Part shown: positions 37,403 through 46,935 of the stretch, piece by piece
Position numbering within the stretch: the stretch's first letter is position 1
How the letters are laid out: each line of letters starts with the position of its first letter
From: Colwellia marinimaniae
GTDB lineage: Bacteria; Pseudomonadota; Gammaproteobacteria; Enterobacterales; Alteromonadaceae
DNA length: 64,000 bases
Assembly (NCBI RefSeq): GCF_002207865.1
Contig: NZ_BDQM01000004.1
Span: 1 to 64,000, forward strand
Direction of reading: 5' to 3'
Notes under the pieces: model-generated
What the model was told of the DNA's origin: nothing
Database searches by the model: none
Seen by the model: the letters and a program-made list of their open reading frames with translations, nothing else
Made by a program: the position numbers and the translations under genes

Positions 37403-39148
37403 ATGACAGAGACAATGGCTGCTTCCAAAGAAGCAAACTTGTGTCGCCACCTCGCACATGCCGCCATAACAACACCTAAGGCGTTAGCGGTTGCCGTACA
37501 AAAATACCAACGTGGCCAACTTAACTATCACGAAATTGATTTTGTTACTTTGCACCAGCAAAGTGATGCCATTGCTTATGCGTTAAATGCTTACGGGCTA
37601 AAAGCTGGCATGAAAGCAGTGCTGATGGTAACGCCAAGTATTGAATTTTTTGCCCTAACCTTTGCCCTATTTAAAGCGGGTATTATCCCTATTTTAGTTG
37701 ACCCTGGTATGGGCATTAAAAACCTTAAGCAGTGCTTTGCTGAGTCGGCACCGGATATTTTTATTGGTATCCCCAAGGCCCATATAGCGAGAATGTTATT
37801 TGGTTGGGGTAAAGCCAGCGTTAAAAAATTATTAACGGTCACTGAAAATGGCATTGGCGCAGATGTGTTGGCTACACTTATTGGTGGCATGAGTTTAACC
37901 ACCTTATTAAAGCGTTATCCGGTAAAACCAGGGCAAGCGTTTACTATGGTAAAACTTAGCGATGATGAGATGTCAGCCATTTTATTTACCAGTGGTAGTA
38001 CCGGTATACCTAAAGGTGTGGTCTACAGCCATAAAATGTTTGAGGCGCAAATTACCGCGCTAAAAGAAGACTATGGGATTAAACCTGGCGAGCGTGATTT
38101 AGCAACCTTTCCGTTATTTTCATTATTTGGTCCGGCATTAGGCATGGCCTCTATTGTCCCTGATATGGATGCCAGTAAACCGATCACCGCCAATGCTGAC
38201 TTTATCTTTGCCGCCATTGAAAAATATCAATGTACTAACTTGTTTGCTAACCCAGCACTGATTGAAGTGTTAGGGCAGGCGGGAGTACCCGATAGCTCAG
38301 CTAATAAACCTTTGCTCAAGGCTTCAGTTAAGGAAATAGTTAAGCTAAACAGTTTAAAGCGGGTGATCTCTGCGGGCGCGCCAGCAACCTTATCGTCAAT
38401 AGCGCGATTTACTCAATTACTGAGCGACAATGTGCCCGTGTTAACTTCATATGGCGCAACCGAATCACTACCACTGACTAAAATTAGCAGTGCAGATCTA
38501 CTGGCAACCAGCCATATCACCGACAATGGTGGCGGTATTTGTGTCGGTAGTCCGGTTAAGGGTGTTGAACTGAGCATTATTGCCATCAGTGAAGATATTA
38601 TTGACACTTGGTCTGATGAGCTAGTATTACCCGTCAACACTATTGGTGAAATAGTGGTTAAAGGCGACATGGTGAGTCATCAATATTATCGTCGAGAGTT
38701 GGCGACAGCACAGGCTAAGATTCGTGATGGCCAAGGGGTTCGTCATCGTATGGGCGATTTAGGTTATCTTGATGCATCTGGTCGACTGTGGATGTGTGGA
38801 CGAAAAGCCCATCGTGTTACCACCGAAACGGATGTGCTCTTTTCTATTCCTTGTGAACGAATATTTAACATCCATAGCGCAGTGAAACGCACCGCTTTAG
38901 TGTCGGTAACGATTTACCAGAAAAGTGTGCCTTTGCTTTGTGTTGAGTTAACCGATGAAGCCAAAAAAGATGATAAATTTGATGAGACTATGCTGTTTTC
39001 AGCGTTAAAAGTGCTAGCACTTGCTCATAAACAAACCTCCGCGATTTCCCACTTTTTAATACATGATGACTTTCCGGTTGATATACGTCATAACGCCAAA
39101 ATATTCCGTGAAAAGCTTGCCGTTTGGGCACAAGCAGAGCTTGACTAA
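37403..39148 (+). CDS. oleC: OleC, beta-lactone synthetase (AMP-dependent ligase family)
   Basis: OleC uses ATP to close the beta-hydroxy acid from OleD into a beta-lactone. It is a 581-residue member of the acyl-adenylate superfamily, with the AMP-binding signature [17 protein letters not shown] near residue 193, [10 protein letters not shown] and [14 protein letters not shown]. Its Shine-Dalgarno AGGAAA lies in front of the ATG. It sits between oleB and oleD, as in Xanthomonas and Shewanella. Confidence 0.93.
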   Translation: MTETMAASKEANLCRHLAHAAITTPKALAVAVQKYQRGQLNYHEIDFVTLHQQSDAIAYALNAYGLKAGMKAVLMVTPSIEFFALTFALFKAGIIPILVDPGMGIKNLKQCFAESAPDIFIGIPKAHIARMLFGWGKASVKKLLTVTENGIGADVLATLIGGMSLTTLLKRYPVKPGQAFTMVKLSDDEMSAILFTSGSTGIPKGVVYSHKMFEAQITALKEDYGIKPGERDLATFPLFSLFGPALGMASIVPDMDASKPITANADFIFAAIEKYQCTNLFANPALIEVLGQAGVPDSSANKPLLKASVKEIVKLNSLKRVISAGAPATLSSIARFTQLLSDNVPVLTSYGATESLPLTKISSADLLATSHITDNGGGICVGSPVKGVELSIIAISEDIIDTWSDELVLPVNTIGEIVVKGDMVSHQYYRRELATAQAKIRDGQGVRHRMGDLGYLDASGRLWMCGRKAHRVTTETDVLFSIPCERIFNIHSAVKRTALVSVTIYQKSVPLLCVELTDEAKKDDKFDETMLFSALKVLALAHKQTSAISHFLIHDDFPVDIRHNAKIFREKLAVWAQAELD

Positions 39149-39173
39149 TTTTGCCGATAACTAGAGCTAAAAC

Positions 39174-40301
39174 ATGATAGAACAAACCCACAACAATACA
39201 GCTAGTGAAATTAGTTCATCAATGACAGCCGATTTTAACCAAGCTGTGCAAGCGCCACTGAGTGAGCTAGCCAGGCAAACACAACATGTGTTTGTCACCG
39301 GTGCTGGCGGATTTTTAGGTACAGCCATTTGTCGATTACTGCGTTTGGCAAATATCAGCGTCACCGGCTATGCTCGGGGTCATTATCCAGAGTTAAGTCA
39401 AATGGGCGTAACTATGGTGCAAGGCGATATTGGCGATTATTCTCGCCTTAAAGAGGCGATGCACTGCTGTGATCTGGTCTTTCATGTCGCCGCTAAAGCG
39501 GGCGTTTGGGGCAGTAAAGACGATTACTTTCAAGCGAATGTGCAAGGTACAGAAAATATTATCCGCGCTTGTCAGGAGCTCGGCATTACCCGCTTGGTTT
39601 ATACCAGCACCCCTAGTGTTACTTTTGCTGGCGTGGATGAAGCCGGTATTGATGAATCGCAGCCCTATGCAGATAACTTTTTAAATTACTATGCTGAGTC
39701 AAAAGCACTAGCAGAGCAGCTGGTCTTGGCGGCATCAACAGACTCTAATCAAGATGTTCAGCAAAATCAGTCGCTGAAAACCGTTGCCTTACGTCCGCAC
39801 TTAATTTGGGGGCCAAATGATCCTCATCTTGTGCCCCGCGTCCTAGAACGTGCTCGTGCCGGTAAGCTCAAACTTGTCGGTAAAGAAGATAAACTTGTTG
39901 ATACCATCTATGTTGATAATGCCGCCTATGCGCATATTTTAGCTGCTATTGCTTTGGCAAAACCTCAAGCGAATTGTCTTGGCAAGGCTTATTTTATTAG
40001 TAATGATCAGCCCATCACTATGGCGGCTATGCTCAATAACATTCTTAACTGTGCGGATTTACCGCCAGTTACAAAACGCGTCCCCAGTGGTGTTGCTTAT
40101 GCCGTTGGCGCAACGTTAGAGTGGCTTTATACACTGTTGAATAAAAAACAAGAGCCTATAATGACGCGTTTTGTTGCCAAACAACTTTCTACCTGTCATT
40201 ACTTTGATATCAGTGCCGCGAAAAAAGATTTAGGTTATATGCCGCTTATTAGCATTGATGCCGGCATGAAACAACTTAAATTATCTTTAGAACGTCGTTA
40301 G
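39174..40301 (+). CDS. oleD: OleD, NADPH-dependent 2-alkyl-3-ketoacid reductase
   Basis: OleD reduces the beta-keto acid made by OleA to the beta-hydroxy acid used by OleC. It is an extended SDR of 375 residues with the nucleotide motif VTGAGGFLGTAICRLL near residue 41 and the catalytic pair in NYYAESKALAEQL. The first 35 residues are an extra polar leader, so an internal start is possible, but this ATG is 25 bases after the oleC stop. In Shewanella and Colwellia the cluster is reported to produce a polyunsaturated C31 hydrocarbon that matters in the cold. Confidence 0.93.
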   Translation: MIEQTHNNTASEISSSMTADFNQAVQAPLSELARQTQHVFVTGAGGFLGTAICRLLRLANISVTGYARGHYPELSQMGVTMVQGDIGDYSRLKEAMHCCDLVFHVAAKAGVWGSKDDYFQANVQGTENIIRACQELGITRLVYTSTPSVTFAGVDEAGIDESQPYADNFLNYYAESKALAEQLVLAASTDSNQDVQQNQSLKTVALRPHLIWGPNDPHLVPRVLERARAGKLKLVGKEDKLVDTIYVDNAAYAHILAAIALAKPQANCLGKAYFISNDQPITMAAMLNNILNCADLPPVTKRVPSGVAYAVGATLEWLYTLLNKKQEPIMTRFVAKQLSTCHYFDISAAKKDLGYMPLISIDAGMKQLKLSLERR

Positions 40302-40414
40302 AAAGTCGCAAGTAAAGGCTTAGTTATCGTTAGCTATTCGCTAGCCAATTACCGAGCAGTTCGGCGTTTAATAAAATAGCATTAAATAAAAAATCATTAA
40401 GTAAAGTGAGTATC

Positions 40415-40816
40415 ATGAGTAAAATTTACCATCATCCCGTACAAATATATTATGAAGATACCGACCACTCGGGTGTCGTTTATCACCCTAATTTTCTCAA
40501 GTATTTTGAGCGCGCGCGTGAGCATGTTATCGACAGTGATAAGCTGGCCACCTTGTGGCAAGAAAAAGGCTTAGGCTTTGCGGTTTATAAAGCAAATTTG
40601 ATTTTTCAAGACGGCGTTGAATTTGCGGAAATTTGCGACGTGCGCACTAGCTATCAATTTGAGGGTAAATATAAGACCTTATGGCGACAAGAGTTATGGC
40701 GTCCTAATGCCAGCAAAGCCGCGGTTATTGCTGACATTGAAATGGTTTGTTTAGATAAACAAAAACGTTTACAACCTATTCCTGAAGAAATTCTTACGCC
40801 ACTCTCTACCCGATAA
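40415..40816 (+). CDS. Hotdog-fold acyl-CoA thioesterase, YbgC/FadM type
   Basis: This 133-residue protein has the 4-hydroxybenzoyl-CoA thioesterase signature IYYEDTDHSGVVYHPNFLKYFERARE, with the catalytic aspartate in EDTDHSG. It hydrolyses acyl-CoA thioesters. Its position 113 bases after oleD suggests a link to the acyl-CoA pool used by OleA, for example limiting the supply or clearing side products. Co-transcription is not proven. The ATG at 40415 is chosen over a GTG nine bases earlier because it matches the usual N-terminus. Confidence 0.85.
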   Translation: MSKIYHHPVQIYYEDTDHSGVVYHPNFLKYFERAREHVIDSDKLATLWQEKGLGFAVYKANLIFQDGVEFAEICDVRTSYQFEGKYKTLWRQELWRPNASKAAVIADIEMVCLDKQKRLQPIPEEILTPLSTR

Positions 40817-40845
40817 AGCTACAAGTAAACTAGTGAGTAAGTTAC

Positions 40846-40866
40846 AGGGGGCTATTTCAGCGCCCT
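40846..40866 (+). terminator. Hairpin after the ole cluster and thioesterase
   Basis: AGGGGGCT and AGCGCCCT pair with one mismatch around ATTTC, 29 bases after the thioesterase stop. There is no T-run, so it is only a probable transcript end. Confidence 0.45.
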
Positions 40867-41208
40867 AATAGGGTTCATGGGCGATTACGAACAATCTATT
40901 TAGCTTCCCTTAGCATTTATTGGTTTAATGTTTTTTAATGTAGAGCTAAATTTTCATAGATGAAAATATCAGGTGTGTACATGGGGGTTTGCTTTAATAG
41001 ATTTGTATTGAGATAACTCCGCCCGAATTTACCACATTGTTGACTTTAACATTTGAGAACTTTCACTAAAATTTGTGTATGTTTTGATCTACAGCGGACA
41101 TGGCTAAACAATCAAATTACACTGGTAGTTTCCCGATAGCGGACGTTCCCCATAGATAAAACATGAGGCTTTTGATTATAACTTTTGCAAATGAGTCGTT
41201 CAGCCTGC
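40867..41208. other. Intergenic stretch before the repeat array, no gene seen
   Basis: These 342 AT-rich bases show no open frame of convincing composition and no RNA gene. A short element AGCGGACATGG/AGCGGACGTTCC appears twice (about 41093 and 41138). This may be the edge of the accessory region that starts with the repeats. Confidence 0.4.
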
Positions 41209-41563
41209 AAATCACCAGACACCCACTTAAAATAATTAATACCTAAGTTCAATAAATTGCAAATCACCAGACACCCACTCAAAATAATTAATACCTAAGT
41301 TCAATAAATCATCGTTTCTTATTTACATTGGGCCGAATTTTACTTTGATTTTTATGGTGTCGAAGAGGGTCTGCAAACAAATGCACAAAAACAGGTGTTT
41401 TACCCAATTTTGAAATCACCAGACACCCACTCAAAATAATTAATACATAAGTTCAATAAATCAACGTTTCTGATTTACATTGGGCCGAATTTTACTTTGA
41501 TTATTATGGTGACGAATAGAATATTTATAACAATGCAAAAAAACAGAGAATTCATCAAATTAA
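41209..41563. repeat. REP-like repeat array left of the transposase genes
   Basis: Three head-to-tail copies of a repeat start at 41209, 41261 and 41413, each with AAATCACCAGACACCCACT. The first copy is only 52 bases. The second is 152 bases and the third about 150 bases, with shared parts such as CATTGGGCCGAATTTTACTT. The core AGACACCCACTC is the reverse of the GAGTGGGTGTCT that lies to the right of the transposases. Such short repeats next to a RAYT gene are typical REP sequences. A fourth copy is at 42417. Confidence 0.85.
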
Positions 41564-41615
41564 AGGCACAACTAGCCTTAAGTAACTAATGTATCTAGAT
41601 GAGTTATATGGATTA

Positions 41616-42416
41616 TTAAGCAAGCAACTTTTGGCAAATTGACACCGTTGCGCGTTTTTTTAAGTGCTGATGCTCACAAAAATCCGTGAGTGCTTGCGCT
41701 CTACCCACTGCGCCATGGAAACACTGCCTAAATTGTGTAGTTAACACCAACCAGTTTTCGTGACTTATACCTAAGCGGGTTAATATTTCAGGTTGGGCTT
41801 TGTCAATATAACCGCGTTTATCGGCTCGAATACAGCGGCCGGTTAAATCAACCAATTGGATATAGTCACTTAATTCAAACGGTAAACCTGTAGGCATGTT
41901 CTTTCTTGGGTTACCGATAAAGGGCAGTAGTTGTTGGGCTTGTTGCCCTTTAATTTCGGCTTTTATCCGTCGTTGAATACTGGTGTAGTTTGATGTTTCT
42001 GGGGTTTTAGCACTCTTAGCTCTAATTGGATTTAAATCAACATAAGCCATACAAGCTATTAACGCGGCTTCATCAAGCAAGGCTTGAGATTTAAAACGTC
42101 CTTCCCAAAACCTGCCGGTACACCCATCTTCAAGATTGGCTTGTTTAGCGATAGTTTCATTTAAAATACGCATAAACCAACTGATATCCATCAAGCGCTG
42201 ACGATAAACCTTGGCAGTTTCGTTTACAACCTGTTGTAAGGTGTCAATAAGTGGCTCACCCCGTAAATATTGTTGCGTTAGCAAGGTCCCTTTAAATAAC
42301 TGATGCCAACGGCTAATCACTTCATGCATTGTCCATGACTTCGCTTGCTGCTCATCAATAAATAATACCAAATGGGTATGATTACTCATGACCGCATACG
42401 CACAGACATCAATTGC
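41616..42416 (-). pseudogene. Truncated REP-associated tyrosine transposase (second copy)
   Basis: This is a near-identical copy of the intact transposase at 42620-43594 but lacks its first 60 or so residues. Homology begins at FAIDVCAYAV and runs to the common C-terminus, and upstream the frame is broken by a TGA inside a repeat copy. The HUH motif SNHTHLVL is kept. A 257-residue product could start at the ATG 42389, but the missing N-terminal strand (YYHCVSRCVRRAYLCG) is part of the catalytic fold, so activity is doubtful. The junction falls exactly at the start of the repeat at 42417. Confidence 0.85.
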
Positions 42417-42570
42417 AAATCACCAGACACCCACTCAAAATAATTAATACATAAGTTCAATAAATCATCGCTTCTTATTTACATTGGGCCGAATTTTACT
42501 TTGATTTTTATGGTGTCGAAGAGGGTATGCAAACAAATGGACAAAAATAGAGATTTCATCCAATTTAAGG
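42417..42570. repeat. Fourth copy of the REP-like repeat, at the transposase duplication joint
   Basis: AAATCACCAGACACCCACTC starts here and continues with the same 130-150 bases as the copies at 41261 and 41413. It lies at the boundary of a tandem duplication. The unit 41413-42416 (1004 bases, repeat plus transposase 3' part) recurs from 42417 with scattered base differences. Confidence 0.85.
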
Positions 42571-42619
42571 TACAACTAGCCTTAAGTGAGTAATGTATCT
42601 AGATGAGTTATACGGATTA

Positions 42620-43594
42620 TTAAGCAAGTAACTTTTGGCAAATTGACATCGTTGCGCGTTTTTTTAAGTGCTGATGCTCACAAAAATCCGTGAGTGCTTG
42701 TGTCCTTCCCACTGCGCCATGGAAACACTGCCTAAATTGTGTAGTTAACACCAACCAGTTTTCGTGACTTATGCCTAAGCGGGTTAATATTTCAGGTTGA
42801 TCTTTGTCAATATAACCGCGTTTATCGGCTCGAATACAACGACCAGTTACATCAACCAATTGTATATAGTCACTTAATTCAAACGGTAAACCTGTAGGCA
42901 TGTTCTTTCTTGGATTGCCAATAAAGGGCAGTAGTTGTTGGGCTTGTTGCCCTTTAATCACTGCTTTTATCCGTCGCTGAATACTGGTGTAGTTCGATGT
43001 TTCTGGAGTTTTAGCTACCTTAGCTCTAATTGGATTTAAATCGACATAAGCCATACAAGCGATTAACGCCGCTTCATCAAGCAAGGCTTGAGATTTAAAA
43101 CGCCCTTCCCAAAACCTGCCAGTACACCCATCTTCAAGATTGGCTTGTTTAGCGATAGTTTCATTTAAAATACGCATAAACCAACTGATATCCATCAAGC
43201 GCTGACGATAAACCTTGGCGGTTTCGTTTACAACCTGTTGTAAGGTATCAATAAGTGGCTCACCGCGTAAATATTGTTGCGTTAGCAAGGTCCCTTTAAA
43301 TAACTGATGCCAACGGCTAATCACTTCATGCATTGTCCATGACTTAGCTTGCTGCTCATCAATAAATAATACCAAATGGGTATGATTACTCATGACCGCA
43401 TAAGCACAGACATCAATCGCAAACACCTCACTTAATACCTGTAGTTTATCGGCGACCCAACCACGTCTATGCTCATAACTTTGCCCGGTGTGCTTATCTT
43501 CACCACACAGATATGCCCGCCGAACACAACGAGATACACAATGATAATAAGGCGTGTCAACTAAGCTTATTTGTTGTTTTCTTGCCGTGGCCAT
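42620..43594 (-). CDS. REP-associated tyrosine transposase (RAYT, IS200-like Y1 family)
   Basis: This 324-residue member of the Y1/HUH transposase family is of the TnpA-REP type. The HUH pair is in MSNHTHLVLF near residue 72, and the N-terminal PYYHCVSRCVRRAYLCG motif marks the family. GCTGRFWEGRFKSQALLDEAALIACMAYVDLNPIRA is the conserved central block with the likely catalytic tyrosine. A C-terminal extension of about 100 residues is present. The ATG at 43594 is preferred over a TTG 12 bases upstream. REP-like repeats flank it in opposite orientation. RAYTs are single-copy domesticated transposases in many genomes, so a second decayed copy is notable. Confidence 0.88.
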   Translation of the reverse strand: MATARKQQISLVDTPYYHCVSRCVRRAYLCGEDKHTGQSYEHRRGWVADKLQVLSEVFAIDVCAYAVMSNHTHLVLFIDEQQAKSWTMHEVISRWHQLFKGTLLTQQYLRGEPLIDTLQQVVNETAKVYRQRLMDISWFMRILNETIAKQANLEDGCTGRFWEGRFKSQALLDEAALIACMAYVDLNPIRAKVAKTPETSNYTSIQRRIKAVIKGQQAQQLLPFIGNPRKNMPTGLPFELSDYIQLVDVTGRCIRADKRGYIDKDQPEILTRLGISHENWLVLTTQFRQCFHGAVGRTQALTDFCEHQHLKKRATMSICQKLLA

Positions 43595-43658
43595 AATAAC
43601 TCTCAATGGAAATTTATTGATTATTATTTAAGCATAGTCGAGTCACTCATTATTTCCA

Positions 43659-43718
43659 TTTGAGTGGGTGTCTTTTAAATTATTTTAAATTATTAAATTA
43701 TTTGAGTGGGTGTCTTTT
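43659..43718 (+). repeat. Two REP-like copies right of the intact transposase
   Basis: The core GAGTGGGTGTCT lies at 43662-43673 and 43704-43715, 42 bases apart, each followed by TTTAAATTA. They are inverted relative to the array at 41209-41432, so the transposase genes are enclosed by oppositely oriented cores, the usual layout of REP singlets and pairs around a RAYT. Confidence 0.8.
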
Positions 43719-43864
43719 AAATTAAGTTATATTATCGAACATTATTTAGTTGCTAACACCATAACCTTTGGTATCTAAGACACTTGAATTACTTAATAAA
43801 ACCAGATATCTTTAGAATACACCAACCATTGTAATCATGAAAATTTAACAAGGAAAACTAACAA

Positions 43865-44221
43865 ATGAAATTTTTAATTTTACCGCTGCTATTACTAAGT
43901 AGTACAGCATTTGCAGCAGAGCCTTTAACAAAAGTCGAAAAAGGTGAAGTTGAATTATTACTTGCAGAAGCAGCCAGTAAATTATTATACCTAGAGCGCG
44001 ACTGTGGTAAGCCGATGGATGTTGAAAAATTTAAAGAATTAGCTAAAATCAAAGCTTTTTCAGAAGGTTATATGACTATTGAAGGTATCAGTTGGGAACG
44101 TGTTAAGAAAAAAGCACACCAAGGTTACGGTATGTTAAAAATTGAAGCGCCACTAGGCGAACTTTGTGATGATTATCGTGCACAAATTAAAGGTAATTAT
44201 AGATTTTTAAAAGAGATTTAA
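43865..44221 (+). CDS. Small secreted protein, unknown function
   Basis: This 118-residue protein has a clear signal peptide (MKFLILPLLLLSSTAFA, cut before AEP) and a mature helical domain of about 100 residues. The mature part has two cysteines (ERDCGKP and GELCDDY) that could form a disulfide in the periplasm. I do not recognise a family. A Shine-Dalgarno AAGGAAA precedes the ATG and an intrinsic terminator follows, so it is a single expressed gene. It lies between the RAYT region and the DUF5916 gene. Confidence 0.75.
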   Translation: MKFLILPLLLLSSTAFAAEPLTKVEKGEVELLLAEAASKLLYLERDCGKPMDVEKFKELAKIKAFSEGYMTIEGISWERVKKKAHQGYGMLKIEAPLGELCDDYRAQIKGNYRFLKEI

Positions 44222-44242
44222 TGCGCTAAGAGTAAATATTAG

Positions 44243-44274
44243 CAAAAGAGCGGTAGTTTTAGCTCTTTTTTTTT
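44243..44274 (+). terminator. Intrinsic terminator after the small secreted protein
   Basis: AAAGAGC and GCTCTTT pair around a 10-base loop and run into a T tract of more than eight bases, 22 bases after the stop codon. Confidence 0.82.
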
Positions 44275-44362
44275 GCCTAATTTTAAGCTTTGTCTTAGGG
44301 GGGGTGATATCAGTTGGCTATATTTTACTTTAGCTTTATTTAGTTAAGTTTTTACTAGCAGA

Positions 44363-46825
44363 TTAAAAATAAGTCTTATCAAAGATATAGTTCAACCTTA
44401 AATAAATTTCACGTTGATTAGTATAAATTTGGTCATAGGTAGCATTGTGGGTTTTAGTTATTTTAGCTCCTAGCAATAAATTAAGCTGTTTGGTTAGTTT
44501 ACGGGTATGGGTGAACTCTATTTCCACATCTCTTTCAAAAGCAGGTTCATTACCGAGAAAACGTTGGGTATCTCGTTTAGTACTGTCATATTTTATCAAA
44601 AGCCGATTACTTGTGCCCTTTGAACTACGGTGCTTTATGATGAAAGTAGAAAAATTTTCTAAGTAGAGCATTTTTTTATCTAACTGGTAATCTCTATATA
44701 CATGTGACAACTCGACCTGAATGTCTTGGTAAATAAATTTAACTCTTGGCTTGAATTCATACATGGTTCCTAGTACTAAATTATCAGCATCGGCGATGTC
44801 GCCAACTCTACCATCTAAACCAACCGTTAACGGTGAGAAAGGTGATGTTTCAAAGTACCACTGTAAATATCGTTCATCGAACAGGGGAGCGTTGTCACCT
44901 AAAGCTAATGAAGCTTGATTAATTCTATTTACTGCCCGTTCCTTTATACGTATCCCAGGTCTAAAAACGGTTTGATAACTCCCTCTAAACTCGGCCCAAA
45001 TATCGGCACTACGTTCTATTTTCTCACCTTTTTGTGAGTTTAATGCACTAAGTACTAAATAGGCCCTTCCTCTAGATTTTCCTTCATCTTGCTTAAATGT
45101 TTGAAAGTACCAGTTTCGACCATAGGCGATATTATAAAGTTTATAATCCACTCTTTTTACAAAACCTAGATCGGCTCTAAAATCAGCACCGACATCAAAG
45201 TAGTTGGCCCAAAATAACGTCTTTTGCCCGGTGTGTTTATACTTAATTTGTAAGGCATGATCTTCCAAGGTACGATCAGCATCAGCCCTGAGCACACTTG
45301 TATTAGTAGCACAGTCACCTAATAAACATTCTTGCTCAGGTGGAATTTCGGTACAACCGTTATCATTACATAGGTCTTCTGCAAAGAGAGTGGTGTAATT
45401 GCTTTTAGAATATGCTAGTTGGTATCTAAGTTTATCATCTATGCCTAAGTTGATTAGCCCGTCGGTAGAGATAAGAGTATTCTGGTATGAATTTCCTGAC
45501 CTACTTGTTGCCAATACTCCGTAAGCACTGCCTTTGTTCGCGGTAATATAACGAAATGCAGCGGTTTCATTGCTAAAATCTGTTAACTCTACTTTTTCAG
45601 AACCTAGATTATCTGGCATAACCAAAGTAGTCTGTAGATCTTTCACCCATAAAATATTACCGCTCGCTTGTATACCTTCATGAGAAAAACTAGCGCCAAA
45701 GCTTGGTTCTATTAAATTTCGAGTGTATACCAGAGGTAAAAGCGTTGAATATTGCTCCATGCTCTCTTGAAAAAAGCTTCTTTTTTCTGGTTGAAAAACA
45801 TTAAACGGGTTGTTGATACTGTCCCTAATGATATCAGCTTCAACTTCAGTGAAATTTGGATTAACAGTAATCGACAGTTTAGTCGCACTGGCTATTGTTA
45901 AACTGGTATCAAAACCCACATTAAAACTATCTTGATCAGCGACTTGTTTGAATTGTTCACCAAATTTTCTTTTCTGATTTGGATGGGCAATCGCATAACC
46001 TTTTAAGTTAAACGTTTTTTTTTGTTGAAAGAATTCTTCGAATGGCTCATCACTTTTTTCTGCTAATTGTTTTGCCTGTAATTCTGCGATGTTGGGCGGA
46101 TGAATAATATAAACACCTCCCATAGTTCGGCTTATATTTCTTGGATAGCTACGTTTAAGAATAAGCATCCAGGTGTTTTTTTCATTGATATTAGCTTTGG
46201 GTTGTTTTAATGAATCAATAGGAATAGCAATTTCAACCAAATAACCCGTAGGAGTAATTTTAGCTGCAGCCTGCCATTCGGTATCCCAGTCATAAATATA
46301 TCGATCACTGATGGTATTTTGCAAAATGTCTGATATAGAGCCGCTAGGGTTAACTCTAAATTCATATTTTCTTCTTAAATTTCCGGTAGGGTCAATAACA
46401 ACTGAAATATAATCATCATTCTTAATACCGTCTCTTTCTCTTATGGCCGTTCTTAATTTTGAAACATCGGGGTCATAGGCATTAAAGGCAAAATAAACAT
46501 GAGTGCTGGTAGTGCCTATTAATACATCGGTATCAACTACAGCCTTACCAAAACGCTCTGGATAAAGCTCCATCGTTAATTTTAGTACCTCAGATTTTGC
46601 CCAAAATGCATCCTTTAATTCACCATCAATCACTGGAGGGTTTTCTATCACGGATAAAGAGATAGTTTTAATGTTTTTAGGATCGAAGGAACGAGCTGCC
46701 GAATCGATAGCGTCCAGATCGTGTCCTGGCTCATCTTCAACAGCATAGGCCGGAAAAAAAGCTATAGAGGTGAGTAATATGCATTTGAAATAAAAAATAA
46801 TGAATAATTTTCTTTCAATAAACAA
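44363..46825 (-). CDS. DUF5916/CBM9-like outer-membrane protein with probable TTG start
   Basis: The mature protein opens with a carbohydrate-binding family 9-like domain (about residues 45-230). It contains PPVIDGELKDAFW, YFAFNAYDPD and WDTEWQAAAKITPTGYLVEIAIP. A long beta-strand-rich part of the DUF5916 family follows and ends in the aromatic terminus FDKTYF, as in outer-membrane barrels. The frame is open to 47041, but that extension is translated from repeats and intergenic DNA. A perfect AAGGAGG lies five bases before TTG 46825, which yields the signal peptide FIERKLFIIFYFKCILLTSIAFFPAYA. That start, giving 820 residues, is chosen. The ligand is unknown. Confidence 0.82.
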   Translation of the reverse strand: MFIERKLFIIFYFKCILLTSIAFFPAYAVEDEPGHDLDAIDSAARSFDPKNIKTISLSVIENPPVIDGELKDAFWAKSEVLKLTMELYPERFGKAVVDTDVLIGTTSTHVYFAFNAYDPDVSKLRTAIRERDGIKNDDYISVVIDPTGNLRRKYEFRVNPSGSISDILQNTISDRYIYDWDTEWQAAAKITPTGYLVEIAIPIDSLKQPKANINEKNTWMLILKRSYPRNISRTMGGVYIIHPPNIAELQAKQLAEKSDEPFEEFFQQKKTFNLKGYAIAHPNQKRKFGEQFKQVADQDSFNVGFDTSLTIASATKLSITVNPNFTEVEADIIRDSINNPFNVFQPEKRSFFQESMEQYSTLLPLVYTRNLIEPSFGASFSHEGIQASGNILWVKDLQTTLVMPDNLGSEKVELTDFSNETAAFRYITANKGSAYGVLATSRSGNSYQNTLISTDGLINLGIDDKLRYQLAYSKSNYTTLFAEDLCNDNGCTEIPPEQECLLGDCATNTSVLRADADRTLEDHALQIKYKHTGQKTLFWANYFDVGADFRADLGFVKRVDYKLYNIAYGRNWYFQTFKQDEGKSRGRAYLVLSALNSQKGEKIERSADIWAEFRGSYQTVFRPGIRIKERAVNRINQASLALGDNAPLFDERYLQWYFETSPFSPLTVGLDGRVGDIADADNLVLGTMYEFKPRVKFIYQDIQVELSHVYRDYQLDKKMLYLENFSTFIIKHRSSKGTSNRLLIKYDSTKRDTQRFLGNEPAFERDVEIEFTHTRKLTKQLNLLLGAKITKTHNATYDQIYTNQREIYLRLNYIFDKTYF

Positions 46826-46830
46826 TTTTA

Positions 46831-46837
46831 CCTCCTT
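46831..46837 (-). promoter_or_regulatory. Strong ribosome binding site that fixes a TTG start
   Basis: AAGGAGG on the minus strand is fully complementary to the 16S rRNA 3' end and lies five bases before TTG 46825-46823. No ATG or GTG at a suitable distance competes, and the encoded N-terminus is a good signal peptide. Confidence 0.75.
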
Positions 46838-46935
46838 GTTTCTTAATTTGTAGTTAACAAATGTTACTAAATAATAACAAAGTGTCAACAGTATATTACT
46901 TGAAATAAGGCTAAAGGGGATAAATAAAGCATTTT

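Noticed and set aside
41209..41463. Repeat array considered as a CRISPR
   Set aside because: Repeats are 52 and about 150 bases apart, the intervals are themselves repeated sequence, and no cas gene is nearby. REP-type repeats beside a RAYT explain it better.
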